A stretch of DNA of 22,810 nt, taken from assembly GCA_044344145.1 (NCBI GenBank), contig JBIJDM010000016.1, positions 1 through 22,810 on the forward strand, read 5' to 3'. A program made the position numbers and the translations under genes. This DNA is from JBAXGE01 sp044344145 (lineage in GTDB: Bacteria; Planctomycetota; Phycisphaerae; WQYP01). Shown in pieces: positions 21,494-22,810 of this stretch. The number at the start of each line of letters is the position of its first letter. Position 1 is the first letter of the stretch. Under the pieces are notes generated by a model. That model was given only the letters and a program-made list of their open reading frames with translations. It was not told the origin of the DNA and made no database searches.

Positions 21494-22518
21494 ATCGGCA
21501 CCGGCACAGCCTGCACGGCCGGGGTCATTAAGGCCGCCACTTGCAACCGTGCTTCCGCCATGGGGACCTCGAGCCGACAACCCGCCGCCCGGGCATGACC
21601 ACCCCCGCCGAACTGGCGGCAGAGCGCATTCACATCCAGCCCGTATTTACTGCGCATCGAAACCCGCACCCGGCCATCAACCATTTCCGTCAGTAACGCC
21701 ACCGCCATACAGCATCCCACCTGCTGGGGAATATCCACCAGATATTCTGTTTCCGACGACACCGCGCCCGTCTGCCGGAAATCCTCCTGCGTGATGCACA
21801 TCAGCGCCAGGCGTTTATCGGCGTGCCACTGCAAACTTTCCAAGGCCCGCACGGTCAGCGCCAGCTTTTCCGGGCGTTCATTCTGCATGATTTGCTGATA
21901 CAGTCGGGCCGAATCCAATCCGGTGGCAATCAGCCGGGTAGCCAGTTCCATCACCGCCGGCGTGGTATTGTCAAAACGGAACCAACCAGTATCACCGGCC
22001 AGCCCGGCCATAATCGGCAGCGCCAGTTCCCGATCCAGCGTCATCCCCGCCGCTACCGCTAGCGCGGCCAGTATCTGACAGCATGCCGCAGCGCTGGTAT
22101 CGGCATAAATCACCGGGCCGATGGGATCGCGGCTGAGATGGTGATCCACCGCCACCACTTTGGCGCTGCAGCGTTTGAGCAGGGCACTGGCCTTTTCCAT
22201 TTGCTGCCAGGTGCAGGTATCCACCGCGACAATCGTATCGCAGTCGGATTCAATCGCCGCTTCGGTTTCCGGGCTCCACGTCCGAACCCGGACGGGCGAA
22301 AATTCTTTCAGGAGAAAGGCGTATGCGGGTGGGATATCGCCATATTCCACCCAGGTAATCTCGGTGGCACCCAAGTAACGCAGAATCAGCGCCATGGCAC
22401 ACTGGGAACCCAGGGCATCAGTATCTGGGCGTTGATGCGTGAGAATCGCCACCCGCCGGGCCAAGCGCAGCCGTGCAATCAATTCATTCATACCCACCAA
22501 AGGTACCGTCGTAGCCAT
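21490..22518 (-). CDS. nrnA: DHH-DHHA1 oligoribonuclease/pAp phosphatase NrnA
   Basis: This enzyme degrades nanoRNA (2-5 nt) from the 5' or 3' side and often dephosphorylates pAp. It has 342 residues from ATG 22518, chosen because AGGAG lies eight bases upstream inside the end of ribF; an in-frame ATG further up would start inside ribF without need. Metal-binding motifs are in order: LTHQRPDTDALGS (26-38), VAVDTC (97-102), VDHH (124-127, the DHH triad) and GLAGDTGWFRFDNTT, and the DHHA1 motif is FGGGGHARAAG (303-313). The usual HxxPDGDA reads HQRPDTDA here. It follows ribF by 11 bp and is probably co-transcribed. Its TAA and that of the plus-strand HhH gene share TTAA. Confidence 0.93.
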   Translation of the reverse strand: MATTVPLVGMNELIARLRLARRVAILTHQRPDTDALGSQCAMALILRYLGATEITWVEYGDIPPAYAFLLKEFSPVRVRTWSPETEAAIESDCDTIVAVDTCTWQQMEKASALLKRCSAKVVAVDHHLSRDPIGPVIYADTSAAACCQILAALAVAAGMTLDRELALPIMAGLAGDTGWFRFDNTTPAVMELATRLIATGLDSARLYQQIMQNERPEKLALTVRALESLQWHADKRLALMCITQEDFRQTGAVSSETEYLVDIPQQVGCCMAVALLTEMVDGRVRVSMRSKYGLDVNALCRQFGGGGHARAAGCRLEVPMAEARLQVAALMTPAVQAVPVPI

Positions 22519-22529
22519 TATGCAAACTC

Positions 22530-22810
22530 CTATTCCACCGGCAGGCACATGGCCCGAACCCCGGCGGTATCACGTTCCAATTGTCGTTTAAGTTGTTCCA
22601 CACCACCAAATTTCATCGTATCCCGCAGCCAACTGAGCACATCCAATTCCACTACGTGGCCATAAAGCTCACCGCTAAAGTCCAGCAAGTGCGCCTCGAC
22701 GGTAATGGCTTTACCCGCAAAGGTCGGATTGCTCGACACACTCAGGGCGGTAGCATATTTGCGTAATCCCACCTGCGCAGTGGCCGCGTACACCCCCACC
22801 CCCGGCAGCA
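22530..22810 (-). CDS. ribF: Riboflavin kinase/FAD synthetase, C-terminal part (5' truncated)
   Basis: Only the last 93 codons or so are present; the frame is open at the right edge, with no start needed here. The visible residues match the flavokinase domain of RibF: PGVGVYAA, SSNPTFAGKAITVEAHLLDF (NPTF and VExHxLDF are family motifs) and GELYGHVVELDVLSWLRDTMKFGGVEQLKRQL. This domain phosphorylates riboflavin to FMN; the N-terminal FAD-synthetase domain would lie outside the window. The stop is TAG, whose bases overlap the nrnA ribosome site. Together the two genes form the start of a minus-strand operon. Confidence 0.9.
   Translation of the reverse strand, partial: LPGVGVYAATAQVGLRKYATALSVSSNPTFAGKAITVEAHLLDFSGELYGHVVELDVLSWLRDTMKFGGVEQLKRQLERDTAGVRAMCLPVE

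Noticed and set aside
1..22810. CRISPR arrays, rRNA, complete insertion sequences, riboswitches
   Set aside because: No regularly spaced repeats, no rRNA-like stretches, no complete transposase gene, and no leader with a known riboswitch core were seen on either strand.

Overview
The window looks like the chromosome of a Planctomycetota bacterium, most likely a Phycisphaerae-like lineage. This is an inference from gene content: a GHL6-type glycosidase, a GH10-like protein, a zinc-ribbon/proline-rich/membrane/VWA-like protein and type 2 PyrF, all in DNA that looks roughly 55-62% GC by eye. No 16S rRNA or other decisive marker is present.

Layout. (1) 1-844: the 3' end of a rhomboid protease with a TPR-like tail, then tRNA-Val(GAC) with its own promoter. 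(2) 845 to about 4960: an AT-richer block directly downstream of the tRNA, which I read as a small genomic island. It carries one promoter and a tight four-gene operon on the minus strand: a membrane-anchored protein with a dCTP-deaminase/dUTPase-like domain, a Ham1/ITPase-like protein, a guanylate-kinase-like protein and a GNAT acetyltransferase. About 500-600 bp of non-coding or decayed DNA flanks the operon on each side. (3) 4970-8628: host-like minus-strand genes pyrF, ispA and an uncharacterised helical/beta protein. (4) 8816-11069: two plus-strand genes, the zinc-ribbon/VWA-like membrane protein and an isochorismatase-fold protein that seems to lack its nucleophile. (5) 11073-13342: a minus-strand sulfur pair, a rhodanese/DUF2892 membrane protein followed by a CoA-disulfide-reductase-like flavoprotein fused to a second rhodanese. 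(6) 13538-16313: a GHL6 glycosidase-like protein and a YebC/PmpR protein, ended by a strong bidirectional terminator. (7) 16396-18156: a large exported protein of unknown function on the minus strand. (8) 18534-21493: a 46-residue basic protein, a lone response-regulator receiver, a GH10-like protein without the usual acid/base residue, and a membrane-anchored helix-hairpin-helix protein. (9) 21490-22810: ribF (partial) and nrnA on the minus strand.

The most interesting part is the island operon. Three of its four products belong to nucleotide-binding or nucleotide-processing folds, and in two of them (dCTP-deaminase-like and Ham1-like) the residues that normally do catalysis or base recognition look replaced. 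With a membrane anchor on the first protein, this suggests a nucleotide-sensing or nucleotide-conflict system rather than housekeeping nucleotide metabolism. That function is inferred; the sequence shows only the folds, the operon structure, the missing residues and the foreign composition.
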